From: Treponema sp.
Lineage (GTDB): Bacteria; Spirochaetota; Spirochaetia; Treponematales; Treponemataceae
Assembly: GCA_017544745.1 (NCBI GenBank)
Contig: JAFYDO010000296.1
Coordinates: 1-9,245, forward strand
Direction of reading: 5' to 3'
Length of the DNA stretch: 9,245 nt
In this document: one piece after another, positions 1 to 6,588 of the stretch
Numbering within the stretch: the stretch's first letter is position 1
How the letters are laid out: each line of letters begins with the position of its first letter
The notes under the pieces: generated by a model
The model's database searches: none
The model's input: the letters and a program-made list of their open reading frames with translations, nothing else
What the model was told of the DNA's origin: nothing
Made by a program: the position numbers and the translations under genes

Positions 1-1
1 T

Positions 2-1327
2 GGCATTTACGCAAAAACTGAACATAACGAGGTTGCTCCGGCCCAGCACGAAATGGCACCTATTTTTACAACGAGCAACCTTGCCGCAGACCAGAACCAG
101 CTTACAATGGAAATTATGAAAAAGGTTGCACGCCGCCATGGCCTCCTCTGTCTGCTCCACGAAAAGCCTTTTGAAGGTGTAAACGGAAGCGGCAAGCACA
201 ACAACTGGTCTATTGCAACAGATGACGGCGAAAATCTTTTTTCTCCTGGTAAGACTCCGCGCGACAACGCACAGTTCCTTTTGTTCTTAACTGCGGTTAT
301 AAAAGCGGTTGATGAAAATCAGGACCTTCTGCGCTATGTTGTTGCAAGTGCAGGAAACGACCATCGTCTTGGTGCCAACGAAGCACCTCCAGCCATCATG
401 TCTATTTACGTAGGCGACGAGCTGGATGCAGTTCTTAAAGCAATCAAAAACGGAACAGACTACAGCGGCAAAAAGGGCAGCAAAATGTCTATCGGTGTAG
501 ATGTACTTCCTCTTATTCCAAAGGATTCTACAGACCGCAACCGAACTTCTCCTCTGGCATTTACCGGTAACCGCTTTGAATTCCGTTCCGTAGGCAGCGC
601 CCTTTCTATAAGCGGACCAAATACAATTCTCAACGCAATTCTTGCTAACTCCCTGTGTGACTTTGCAGACGAGCTTGAAAAATCAAAGGACTTTGACAAG
701 GATTTACAAAAGCTCATCAAACGCGAAATTACTGCACACTGGCGCATTCTGTTTAACGGAAACGGCTATGGCAAGGAATGGATAGAAGAAGCAGAACGCC
801 GCGGCCTTAAAAACTACCGCACAACACCAAAAGCAATTGAACATTATCTGGACGAAAAGAATGTTAAGCTTTTTACACGCATGGGCATTTACACTCCCGA
901 AGAGATGAAAACCCACTACGACATTAAGCTTGAAAAATACTGCCAGGTAATCAATATAGAAGTAAACACCATGCTGGAAATGGTTCACAAGGACATTATT
1001 CCGGCCGCGTTTAAATACATGAATGTACTTGCAGATACAGAGTTTAAGATGCAGCGTGTTTCAAGCATGTGCCAGGCAGGCGTAAACCTTTTGCAAAAGC
1101 TCAACGACCTTATAAACGAGCTTTCCAACAACGCAGACGCTCTGGACGCCCAGCACATCAAGACAAACAAAATAGAAGATCTTATGAAACGCGCTCACTC
1201 ATACGCAAAAGCCGTAATTCCGGCAATGCAGGCAGTACGCGATATTGCAGACCAGATTGAACCGCTTCTTGGCGAAGAATACAAGCCTTTCCCTAGTTAT
1301 GAAGATTTGCTTTACAGCGTTCAATAA
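2..1327 (+). CDS. glnN: Glutamine synthetase type III, C-terminal part (5' end outside window)
   Basis: The enzyme makes glutamine from glutamate, ammonia and ATP in the cytoplasm and is the entry point for nitrogen assimilation. The frame is already open at base 2 and reads into NEVAPAQHEMAPIF, so the first ATG at base 53 is internal and the true start lies upstream. The visible 441 residues contain VNGSGKHNNW (about bases 178-207), NDHRLGANEAPPAI and NRTSPLAFTGNRFEFR, which are type III (GSIII/GlnN) signatures absent from the shorter GSI and GSII. GSIII is usually about 700 residues, so roughly 250 N-terminal residues are missing. The protein ends naturally with a YEDLLYSVQ tail and TAA. 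The GH5 gene follows after 27 nt with no visible terminator, so read-through is likely. No regulatory site can be seen because the promoter is outside the window. Confidence 0.96.
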   Translation, partial: GIYAKTEHNEVAPAQHEMAPIFTTSNLAADQNQLTMEIMKKVARRHGLLCLLHEKPFEGVNGSGKHNNWSIATDDGENLFSPGKTPRDNAQFLLFLTAVIKAVDENQDLLRYVVASAGNDHRLGANEAPPAIMSIYVGDELDAVLKAIKNGTDYSGKKGSKMSIGVDVLPLIPKDSTDRNRTSPLAFTGNRFEFRSVGSALSISGPNTILNAILANSLCDFADELEKSKDFDKDLQKLIKREITAHWRILFNGNGYGKEWIEEAERRGLKNYRTTPKAIEHYLDEKNVKLFTRMGIYTPEEMKTHYDIKLEKYCQVINIEVNTMLEMVHKDIIPAAFKYMNVLADTEFKMQRVSSMCQAGVNLLQKLNDLINELSNNADALDAQHIKTNKIEDLMKRAHSYAKAVIPAMQAVRDIADQIEPLLGEEYKPFPSYEDLLYSVQ

Positions 1328-1343
1328 AATAAAACTAACTCAC

Positions 1344-1348
1344 AGGAG
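1344..1348 (+). promoter_or_regulatory. Ribosome binding site of the GH5 gene
   Basis: AGGAG lies 6 nt before the ATG at 1355. It is the best Shine-Dalgarno match among the complete genes here, and it fixes the start directly ahead of the HGVNLGGW beta-strand. That start leaves no room for a signal peptide. Confidence 0.85.
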
Positions 1349-1354
1349 TTCATT

Positions 1355-2395
1355 ATGAAACAATTTGACGGATTTATGCATGGAGTAAACCTTGGCGGCT
1401 GGTTCAGTCAGTGCGATTACTCAGAAGAACGCTACAACAATTTTATTACCCAGAAAGATTTTGAAGTTATAAAAAGCTGGGGGCTGGATCACATACGTCT
1501 TCCTATCGATTACAATCTTGTTGAAACTAAAGACGGACAGCCTCTGGAAGCCGGTTATAACCGCATCCAAAACGCTATAGACTGGTGCAAAGCTAATAAG
1601 CTTAACATGATTCTTGATTTGCACAAGACTGCAGGCTATTCGTTTGACCAGGCACATAACGAAGCAGGCTTTTTTGACAGCGAACCACTCCAGGAACGCT
1701 TTTATAAGCTCTGGGAACAACTTGCAAACCGCTTTGCTACTGCCTTTGACGGAAGCGGTAACGAAATCTGTTTTGAACTTTTAAACGAAGTAACAGAACA
1801 GTCTTACTGCAAAAAATGGAATGCAATTGCCCGCACCTGCATTGAGCGTATACGTGCCATTGCTCCATCAATCAAAATCCTGGTGGGAAGTTACTGGAAT
1901 AATTCACTTGCATCGGTAAAGGATCTGGATCCTCCATACGACAGCAATATTGTTTACAATTTCCACTGCTATGACCCGCTTGTATTTACACATCAGGGTG
2001 CAACCTGGATTCCAAAAATGAATGCAGACTTCCGTTTTGCGCTTAATTCAAAATTTTCAGACTATATAAAGTATACAGAAGAAAAATGCGGACAGACTGG
2101 AACTTCCTTTGACACCTTTGCTCCGGACGCAACTGTAGACCAGAACTACTTTGAAACTATTTTTGCCGAAGCTGTAAAGATTGCAGAAGAAAGAGATGTT
2201 AGACTTTACTGCGGTGAATATGGTGTAATTGAAAAGGTAAATAAACCTGACACGCTCGAATGGTACCGCCTTATTTCCAACAGCTTTAATAAGCACGGAA
2301 TTGGACGCGCAGCCTGGAGCTACCGCCAGATGGACTTTGGTTTAAGCGACGCCCGCCTTGATGATGTAAGGGACGAGCTGGTCCGCTATCTGTAA
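1355..2395 (+). CDS. Cytoplasmic GH5 endo-beta-glucanase, CelC-like
   Basis: A retaining glycoside hydrolase of family 5 (346 residues, a single TIM-barrel domain) that probably cleaves beta-1,4 or mixed-linkage glucan or oligosaccharides. Visible family residues are R48 (HIRLP), H90 (LDLH), the N144-E145 pair with E145 as acid/base (FELLNEV), H204 and Y206 (YNFHCYDP), nucleophile E288 (YCGEYGV) and W321. From memory, the order and spacing match Clostridium thermocellum CelC closely. This includes NLGGW near the N-terminus and a helical insertion after strand 6 (about residues 218-265). The protein begins at the first barrel strand with no signal peptide, carbohydrate-binding module or dockerin. 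It therefore probably acts inside the cell on imported oligosaccharides. It sits 27 nt behind glnN and converges with the M15 peptidase gene 4 bp beyond its stop. Family assignment is firm. Exact substrate is inference. Confidence 0.93.
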   Translation: MKQFDGFMHGVNLGGWFSQCDYSEERYNNFITQKDFEVIKSWGLDHIRLPIDYNLVETKDGQPLEAGYNRIQNAIDWCKANKLNMILDLHKTAGYSFDQAHNEAGFFDSEPLQERFYKLWEQLANRFATAFDGSGNEICFELLNEVTEQSYCKKWNAIARTCIERIRAIAPSIKILVGSYWNNSLASVKDLDPPYDSNIVYNFHCYDPLVFTHQGATWIPKMNADFRFALNSKFSDYIKYTEEKCGQTGTSFDTFAPDATVDQNYFETIFAEAVKIAEERDVRLYCGEYGVIEKVNKPDTLEWYRLISNSFNKHGIGRAAWSYRQMDFGLSDARLDDVRDELVRYL

Positions 2396-2399
2396 TAGT

Positions 2400-3326
2400 T
2401 TATTTATTAAAATTATACTCAATCAGTTCGGGGTGGTACTCAAAATGCATGTTGTCGTAGATAACCCATTTGCCGCCCCAGATAAAGCCTTCTTCTTCAA
2501 AAGCATTTATAACTGCATCCGGAGGCATCCAGCGATTTCTTAGCGGCACCAGCATCCAGGTTTTGGGATATTTGTCTGCGGCCCAGCTCCAGAAAATCTG
2601 TTTTCCTCCCTGCGATTTTGGAAGTATATCCAGCGCAATTCCAAAGCTGTGGAATGACTTGCGGTTTGTTCCGTCTATAATTCTCCAGCTGTAGGCATCG
2701 GTAGACTTAAGGTTATCCAAAAAAGCCTGAACCTCGCTGTCTGTTTTTGCAAGTGCATAGATTTTTGTTTCTACCCTCTTGAGCGGCTCTGTCATGCGGT
2801 TGTGCACATTTGTTTTTTTACCAAGAAAATCTATGCGCTTTATATGGGTTTCCAGCGAACGCCTGGTTGCAGAATCATAGATTGCATCAAACAAAAACAT
2901 AGGAGTGCCTGCCCCGTTTTTGCGGCTTTCTTCCGAACTGAATTCCTGAATGCGTACCTTTTCTTCTTCCGTATAATCTGCGGGATCTGCCAGCTCCTTT
3001 GTGTAACTGTACAAGAGCGGCCAGTACTTGTCTTTATTCACAAGCTCTTCGGCAGGCAAAAAGCTTGCATTAGCCCAGTAAAATTCTGTTGTAGTCCCGG
3101 GGCTTGTCTTATCTCCCGGAACAGATGGAACCGTAACACTTATTATCCAGTCGCCGGCCTGTCTGTCATAACGACGTTCAAAGGTTATATCGGGATAGGC
3201 GCGTTCAAAATACTTGAGGTTACCAATGCCTATGAACGTGTTTTGAGCCTGTGACTGGGTTTGCGTCTGGGCATACAGGGGCAGAATGAGGATAAATAAA
3301 AACGCAAAGGTCAGTTTTTTCTTCAT
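2400..3326 (-). CDS. Exported M15-family zinc peptidase (VanY/L,D- or D,D-peptidase-like)
   Basis: This 308-residue protein probably trims peptidoglycan stem peptides in the periplasm. Residues 1-19 form a signal peptide (MKKK, then a hydrophobic stretch ending PLYAQ), followed by a short Q/T-rich linker. The catalytic domain is C-terminal: SFHSFGIALDI supplies zinc ligands H226 and D233, and DNMHFEY supplies H294 with D291 as the likely catalytic acid. GFIWGGKW, just before it, is typical of the M15_4 (VanY_2) branch, which includes D-Ala-D-Ala carboxypeptidases and L-Ala-D-Glu endopeptidases. The sequence does not say which bond is cut. Residues about 30-200 form an N-terminal region I do not recognise. 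The start codon overlaps the stop of the upstream 736-residue gene (TAATG), and I see no Shine-Dalgarno, so translation is probably coupled to that gene. Confidence 0.88.
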   Translation of the reverse strand: MKKKLTFAFLFILILPLYAQTQTQSQAQNTFIGIGNLKYFERAYPDITFERRYDRQAGDWIISVTVPSVPGDKTSPGTTTEFYWANASFLPAEELVNKDKYWPLLYSYTKELADPADYTEEEKVRIQEFSSEESRKNGAGTPMFLFDAIYDSATRRSLETHIKRIDFLGKKTNVHNRMTEPLKRVETKIYALAKTDSEVQAFLDNLKSTDAYSWRIIDGTNRKSFHSFGIALDILPKSQGGKQIFWSWAADKYPKTWMLVPLRNRWMPPDAVINAFEEEGFIWGGKWVIYDNMHFEYHPELIEYNFNK

Positions 3327-5536
3327 TATCTTGAAATTCTGAATTTACCGAACAAACCTTTTATATCGTGCAATACCCCGCTTAAACCTTCCGGATTGCG
3401 CATGATGATTACCAGTGCACCTACAATAAGAGCAAGAATTATGAGCACAAACAGTATGCGTTTCCACGGGAACTTTTTGCTTGCAAACGGATCTTTGGCA
3501 GAAAGGAAGGCTCGTGACGGATGATTTGGCAGGTGTGTGAGCGAACGACCAAGTATTGTAGAAATCTTGGTATTGCCGTTTATAGCCCAGCCGCTTGCAT
3601 CCAGAATTGGAGCAATATTACGCTGACGCAGCTTTAGATAAGCCAGAATCATAGACGGCAAAGAAATAAGCAGCAGAACAAGAATGATAGCAAACGGAAG
3701 CTTCCAGCCAAGCTTAAACAGGTTTGCAAAAACGCCGACAACCAGGGTTGTAATTCCACTTATGGCAACGCTCAAAGCTGCAATTGTACCAACGTCAATT
3801 TTCTTTGGAATTGCGGCAGTTGCGGCGGCGGCCTGTGTACTGTCGGCAGGAACCTTAGCATTGTTCACAGTATCTGTAAGCTTGGAGTTTACAGCGCTTT
3901 CTTTATCTGCAGCAGCCTTTGCAATTTTTTCCTGAATAAGGCGCATGAGCTTTTTGTAAGGACTAAAGAAGGCCTGCTTAATGTTCACAGGATTTTCAAT
4001 AATCTTTACGATTGTTGCATCCCAGTCGCCGCCTTCACGGTCAAAGAATACTCCGTTACGGCCTATAATAATGTTGTCTGTATTTCCGTTAGAAATGAGG
4101 GCTGCAATCTGCATCTTTTTGTCTGTATTGCCGCGCTTTGTACAGTCACAGTAAACAAGGAAACACTGACTAAGAGCAGCCATAGTTCCGTGCTTTGCTA
4201 TATCTAAAACCTTCACACAAAGGTCGCAGGCACGGCCGTCCAGATACAAGGTTCCGCACTGGAAGATTGCTTTTTCGCCGAGTGTATAAAATTCTTCAAA
4301 AGAAACAAAGTTCTTGAGCAGCTCTACAAAGTCGCGTCGCAGCAAAAGCATTTTGCGAAGCTCTACCGAGGCAAGCGCTACAGGAGGACGGCTTTCTTCT
4401 TCATTTAGCAGAGCGTCAATTTTTTCTTCATAGCCACCGTTTAGAATTTCTGTAATGCGGTCCAGGCCAAGAGAGCTTACTTCATTTTCCGGCATTGCAG
4501 TGTACCAGGTTTCGTATGGCTTAAAAAGCTCTTCAATTTTACGCCAGTTTACTTCTGATAAAGAAGCTATATCCTTGCCCATAAGCGGCTTGGTAACAGT
4601 TTCCTTAAAATCAGCAATTGCATCGCGCCAGGCAGGATTTACAGTAGCATCAAGCGGGAGTGGTTTTCCTCCTTCGCAGGTTGCAACAGGCAGCAGGGCA
4701 AGATGTTCAAGATCATACAGTTCACCATTTTCGTCCAGGAACATGGTATCTGTTTTTGCTTTCATTATTTCTTTGGAGTCACCGTCAAAATTGATGAGAG
4801 AACAGCGGAGGTAATAATCGTTTACCTTATCCTTTACAGCCATAAAACTTTTGGCTGCAGTATCTGTGGCATCCTTTAAGAAGAAAATCTTAGGGTCATC
4901 CTTTGCACCGCTGTCGCGCCATTGTTTGAGCGCACGTGCATTTTCAAAAAAGTCTTCTTTGTTCTGGCGGTTGATTCCCTTTGCACCGCTTATGTCATCA
5001 GTTCCGCCGGTACAGGTAATAATGTCCTTTATAACACCTACAACAGCTTCATCGCTTACGCATTCTGCAGGAAGTACGCCGTCTCCATTAAAAACATTTG
5101 GTGCAAAAAGCTTGTCGTTTACACCAAGGTCTTCCAGCGTAAGTTCTTCCGCATCGCTTTTTCCAAGAATCTCAAGTACAGATTTTGCAGAGTCCAGAGG
5201 CGAATGTCCGCACGCAAAAGGCTCAGTGCTCATCGCATCAAGAGGAATGGAATCTCCCTTCTGCATTATTATTTCTGGACGGGAAAAATACTTTTTTATG
5301 TAATCAACTGCTTCCAGAATCTCCGGCTGGCGTACACGTCCGTTTTTGTCGGCATCCAGCACGTTTAAAGTTTCTTCGCTAAATTCCAATCCCTGAACAG
5401 GGCATGCAAGAGCAGTCCACATTTTAGGGTCCAAGTCGCGGAGGTTCAGAACATCATCAATTGTCGAAATCTTTGCCTGAATAAGTCCGCCGTTCTGCAT
5501 AAAGTGATATGAATATTTTTCGTTGTTGCGTTTCAT
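3326..5536 (-). CDS. Unrecognised membrane-anchored protein with an EF-hand loop
   Basis: I do not recognise a named family for this 736-residue protein. Near the N-terminus, residues 61-72 (DADKNGRVRQPE) fit the canonical 12-residue EF-hand loop, with D1, D3, N5, G6, V8 and E12. Two weaker look-alikes occur near 147-158 and 266-277. Six cysteines cluster at 427-465 (CDLC, CDC), a possible metal or structural site. Three membrane segments lie at about 583-603, 613-636 and 692-712. There is no signal peptide, and the 637-691 loop is rich in Lys and Arg, so the 580-residue N-terminal part is probably cytoplasmic and the last 24 residues outside. An Ala/Lys-rich linker precedes the first membrane segment. 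I chose the ATG at 5536. An in-frame extension to 5791 would run antisense through the lipoprotein gene and its promoter. The start lacks a Shine-Dalgarno. The gene overlaps the M15 peptidase by TAATG. Confidence 0.85.
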   Translation of the reverse strand: MKRNNEKYSYHFMQNGGLIQAKISTIDDVLNLRDLDPKMWTALACPVQGLEFSEETLNVLDADKNGRVRQPEILEAVDYIKKYFSRPEIIMQKGDSIPLDAMSTEPFACGHSPLDSAKSVLEILGKSDAEELTLEDLGVNDKLFAPNVFNGDGVLPAECVSDEAVVGVIKDIITCTGGTDDISGAKGINRQNKEDFFENARALKQWRDSGAKDDPKIFFLKDATDTAAKSFMAVKDKVNDYYLRCSLINFDGDSKEIMKAKTDTMFLDENGELYDLEHLALLPVATCEGGKPLPLDATVNPAWRDAIADFKETVTKPLMGKDIASLSEVNWRKIEELFKPYETWYTAMPENEVSSLGLDRITEILNGGYEEKIDALLNEEESRPPVALASVELRKMLLLRRDFVELLKNFVSFEEFYTLGEKAIFQCGTLYLDGRACDLCVKVLDIAKHGTMAALSQCFLVYCDCTKRGNTDKKMQIAALISNGNTDNIIIGRNGVFFDREGGDWDATIVKIIENPVNIKQAFFSPYKKLMRLIQEKIAKAAADKESAVNSKLTDTVNNAKVPADSTQAAAATAAIPKKIDVGTIAALSVAISGITTLVVGVFANLFKLGWKLPFAIILVLLLISLPSMILAYLKLRQRNIAPILDASGWAINGNTKISTILGRSLTHLPNHPSRAFLSAKDPFASKKFPWKRILFVLIILALIVGALVIIMRNPEGLSGVLHDIKGLFGKFRISR

Positions 5537-5543
5537 AATTATT

Positions 5544-5549
5544 ATTTTA
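5544..5549 (-). promoter_or_regulatory. Candidate extended -10 element for the EF-hand/M15 operon
   Basis: Read on the minus strand, TAAAAT preceded by TGT gives an extended -10 (TGn-TAAAAT). It ends 7 nt before the ATG at 5536, so transcription would begin at about 5536-5538. No convincing -35 hexamer is present 17 nt upstream. AT-rich sequence makes chance matches common. Confidence 0.4.
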
Positions 5550-5562
5550 ACACAGATTTTTA

Positions 5563-5590
5563 GGTATTGCGAGCGTCTTGCGGGTATTGC
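5563..5590. repeat. Pair of 8-bp direct repeats, 20 bp apart, in the divergent spacer
   Basis: GGTATTGC occurs at 5563-5570 and again at 5583-5590, exactly 20 bp start to start (about two helical turns). The pair ends 11 bp before the -35 hexamer of the lipoprotein promoter and covers the expected -35 region of the opposing promoter. This suits binding by a dimeric regulator, but the role is inferred. Confidence 0.45.
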
Positions 5591-5601
5591 ATAAAAAAAC
5601 A

Positions 5602-5630
5602 TTGAAATATCCACTTCCAAGTGATAAAAT
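5602..5630 (+). promoter_or_regulatory. Sigma-70 promoter of the lipoprotein/FMN_bind/queH operon
   Basis: TTGAAA (5602-5607), a 17-nt spacer and TAAAAT (5625-5630) form a good housekeeping promoter. TGA directly before the -10 makes it an extended -10. Transcription should start near 5637, giving a leader of only about 12 nt. The next two genes have no promoter space of their own, so this site probably serves all three. Confidence 0.75.
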
Positions 5631-5639
5631 AGATTAATT

Positions 5640-5643
5640 GAGG
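5640..5643 (+). promoter_or_regulatory. Ribosome binding site of the lipoprotein gene
   Basis: GAGG lies 5 nt before the ATG at 5649. It supports that start, which also places the lipobox cysteine correctly at residue 23. Confidence 0.7.
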
Positions 5644-5648
5644 TTTGT

Positions 5649-6164
5649 ATGAAAAAGATATTTAAGAACATTTCATTAGTTTTATTTACATTAACTTTAT
5701 TTATGCTTGCAGGCTGTGGTTCTAAGCCAAAAGCAAGCAATCTGCCTCCAGAAGAAACCGATGCCAGATTTGTTCTGATTGCTTCGGGCAATGCAAGACT
5801 TGTTAAGATTGATCTTCCAAATAATCAGATTTTACCGGACACAGAAATAAAGGCTCTTAAAGCTGCAAGCCTCGACCTTAAGATTTATTCAGGACGCAAG
5901 CCTAAGGATGGCGGTGCAGACGGCACTCCTGTTGTATCTGTAAGCTTTGATCTGCTTAAGGACAGCGACAAGCTTCTTAAGGGTTATGATTTAATGGCTA
6001 ACGAAAAAGAAACCAAGATTTCTGCTGCAGATTTGAACAAAGCCCTTAGTGCAAATCAGTACTATTATGCAAAGGGAGAAGTTCTGGCAACTACAAGCAG
6101 CAAGGAAAATAAAAAGATAATAGTATTCAGTAACGATACAGTTTACACACCGCTTGCTGAATAA
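5649..6164 (+). CDS. Lipoprotein of unknown function
   Basis: A 171-residue secreted lipoprotein with a type II signal peptide: MKKIFKN, a hydrophobic core (residues 8-20) and lipobox L20-A21-G22-C23, with C23 as the lipidated residue. After cleavage the mature part is about 149 residues. A polar linker is followed by an apparently single globular domain of alternating strands (RFVLIASG, ARLVKIDL, LDLKIYSG, VVSVSFDLL) ending in KKIIVFSNDTVYTPLAE. I recognise no domain. It is first in a three-gene operon and ends 4 nt before the ATG of the FMN_bind-like gene, or overlaps it if a TTG start is used. The surface or periplasmic location is inferred from the lipobox. Asp is absent at position +2 (Gly24), so nothing visible argues for inner-membrane retention, although spirochaete sorting rules differ from those of E. 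coli. Confidence 0.88.
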   Translation: MKKIFKNISLVLFTLTLFMLAGCGSKPKASNLPPEETDARFVLIASGNARLVKIDLPNNQILPDTEIKALKAASLDLKIYSGRKPKDGGADGTPVVSVSFDLLKDSDKLLKGYDLMANEKETKISAADLNKALSANQYYYAKGEVLATTSSKENKKIIVFSNDTVYTPLAE

Positions 6165-6168
6165 ACTT

Positions 6169-6588
6169 ATGCCTCAAAAAAAATTCTCTCTTGATTCAAA
6201 GCCCGTACGCATTTTTCTCATTGCACTTTGTGTTGTACTTACTTTTATTTTGTATTTTCAGCGACGTACCAAAAATTACTATAAGGAAGCCGCAAAGCTC
6301 CCGTTTTATAATGTCCAGCCTGCCGAGGTTGCAGACGGAACCTACCGCGGAAAAACCTATACCAGTTTTTTGCATGTGCAGCTGGATGTGACAGTGCAGG
6401 ACGGCACAATTACCACAATTCAGATTATTGAAAACGAAGGTCTTGGCGGAAAAAAAATAACCCCGCTTCTTGATGAAATTATTGCACAAAATAATTCTGT
6501 TGTTCCGGCACTTAAAGGCGATGAGCTTGCTTCCATTGTTTTTATTGCCTGTGTTGATGATGCCTTGCACAAGGGTGTTTCTGAGTAA
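6169..6588 (+). CDS. Membrane-anchored FMN_bind-like protein lacking the flavin-acceptor Thr
   Basis: A 139-residue protein with one N-terminal membrane anchor (VRIFLIALCVVLTFILYF) and an outside FMN_bind-type domain (the fold of RnfG, NqrC and NosR). Visible family features are DGTYRGKTY, the DVTVQDGTITTIQIIENEG strand pair and a final helix, VDDALHKG. In covalently flavinylated members the segment before that helix reads D-x-x-S-G-A-T, where Thr takes FMN from ApbE. Here the aligned bases 6505-6525 read P-A-L-K-G-D-E with no gap, so both the Asp and the acceptor Thr are lost. The protein may be structural or bind a ligand non-covalently. I chose the ATG at 6169, 4 nt after the lipoprotein stop. 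A TTG at 6154 is possible, and neither has a clear Shine-Dalgarno. The stop overlaps the queH start as TAATG. Confidence 0.72.
   Translation: MPQKKFSLDSKPVRIFLIALCVVLTFILYFQRRTKNYYKEAAKLPFYNVQPAEVADGTYRGKTYTSFLHVQLDVTVQDGTITTIQIIENEGLGGKKITPLLDEIIAQNNSVVPALKGDELASIVFIACVDDALHKGVSE

Noticed and set aside
1307..1335. TTGCTT-17 nt-TAAAAC as a separate promoter for the GH5 gene
   Set aside because: Both hexamers are poor matches, and the start point would fall only a few bases before the Shine-Dalgarno. Read-through from glnN is simpler.
2371..2384. GGAC/GTCC hairpin near the end of the GH5 gene as a terminator
   Set aside because: The stem is short with a central mismatch, lies within the coding sequence and is not followed by a T-run.
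4023..5100. Second and third EF-hands in the 736-residue protein (residues 147-158 and 266-277)
   Set aside because: Each lacks the Asp at loop position 1, and the first also lacks Glu at position 12. They are noted only as weak look-alikes.
4455..5368. Open + strand frames (such as 4455-4814, 4851-5303 and 4922-5368) opposite the EF-hand protein gene
   Set aside because: They are low-complexity, Ser/Arg- or Cys-rich translations, have no convincing start signals and lie wholly inside a well-supported gene on the other strand.
5537..5791. N-terminal extension of the 736-residue gene to an ATG at 5791
   Set aside because: It would run antisense through the lipoprotein signal peptide, its ribosome site and a near-consensus promoter, and its translation has no recognisable character. 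The ATG at 5536 is preferred.
6154..6168. TTG start for the FMN_bind-like protein, overlapping the lipoprotein stop
   Set aside because: No Shine-Dalgarno precedes it, and an ATG five codons later sits 4 nt after the previous stop, a normal reinitiation distance. It remains possible.
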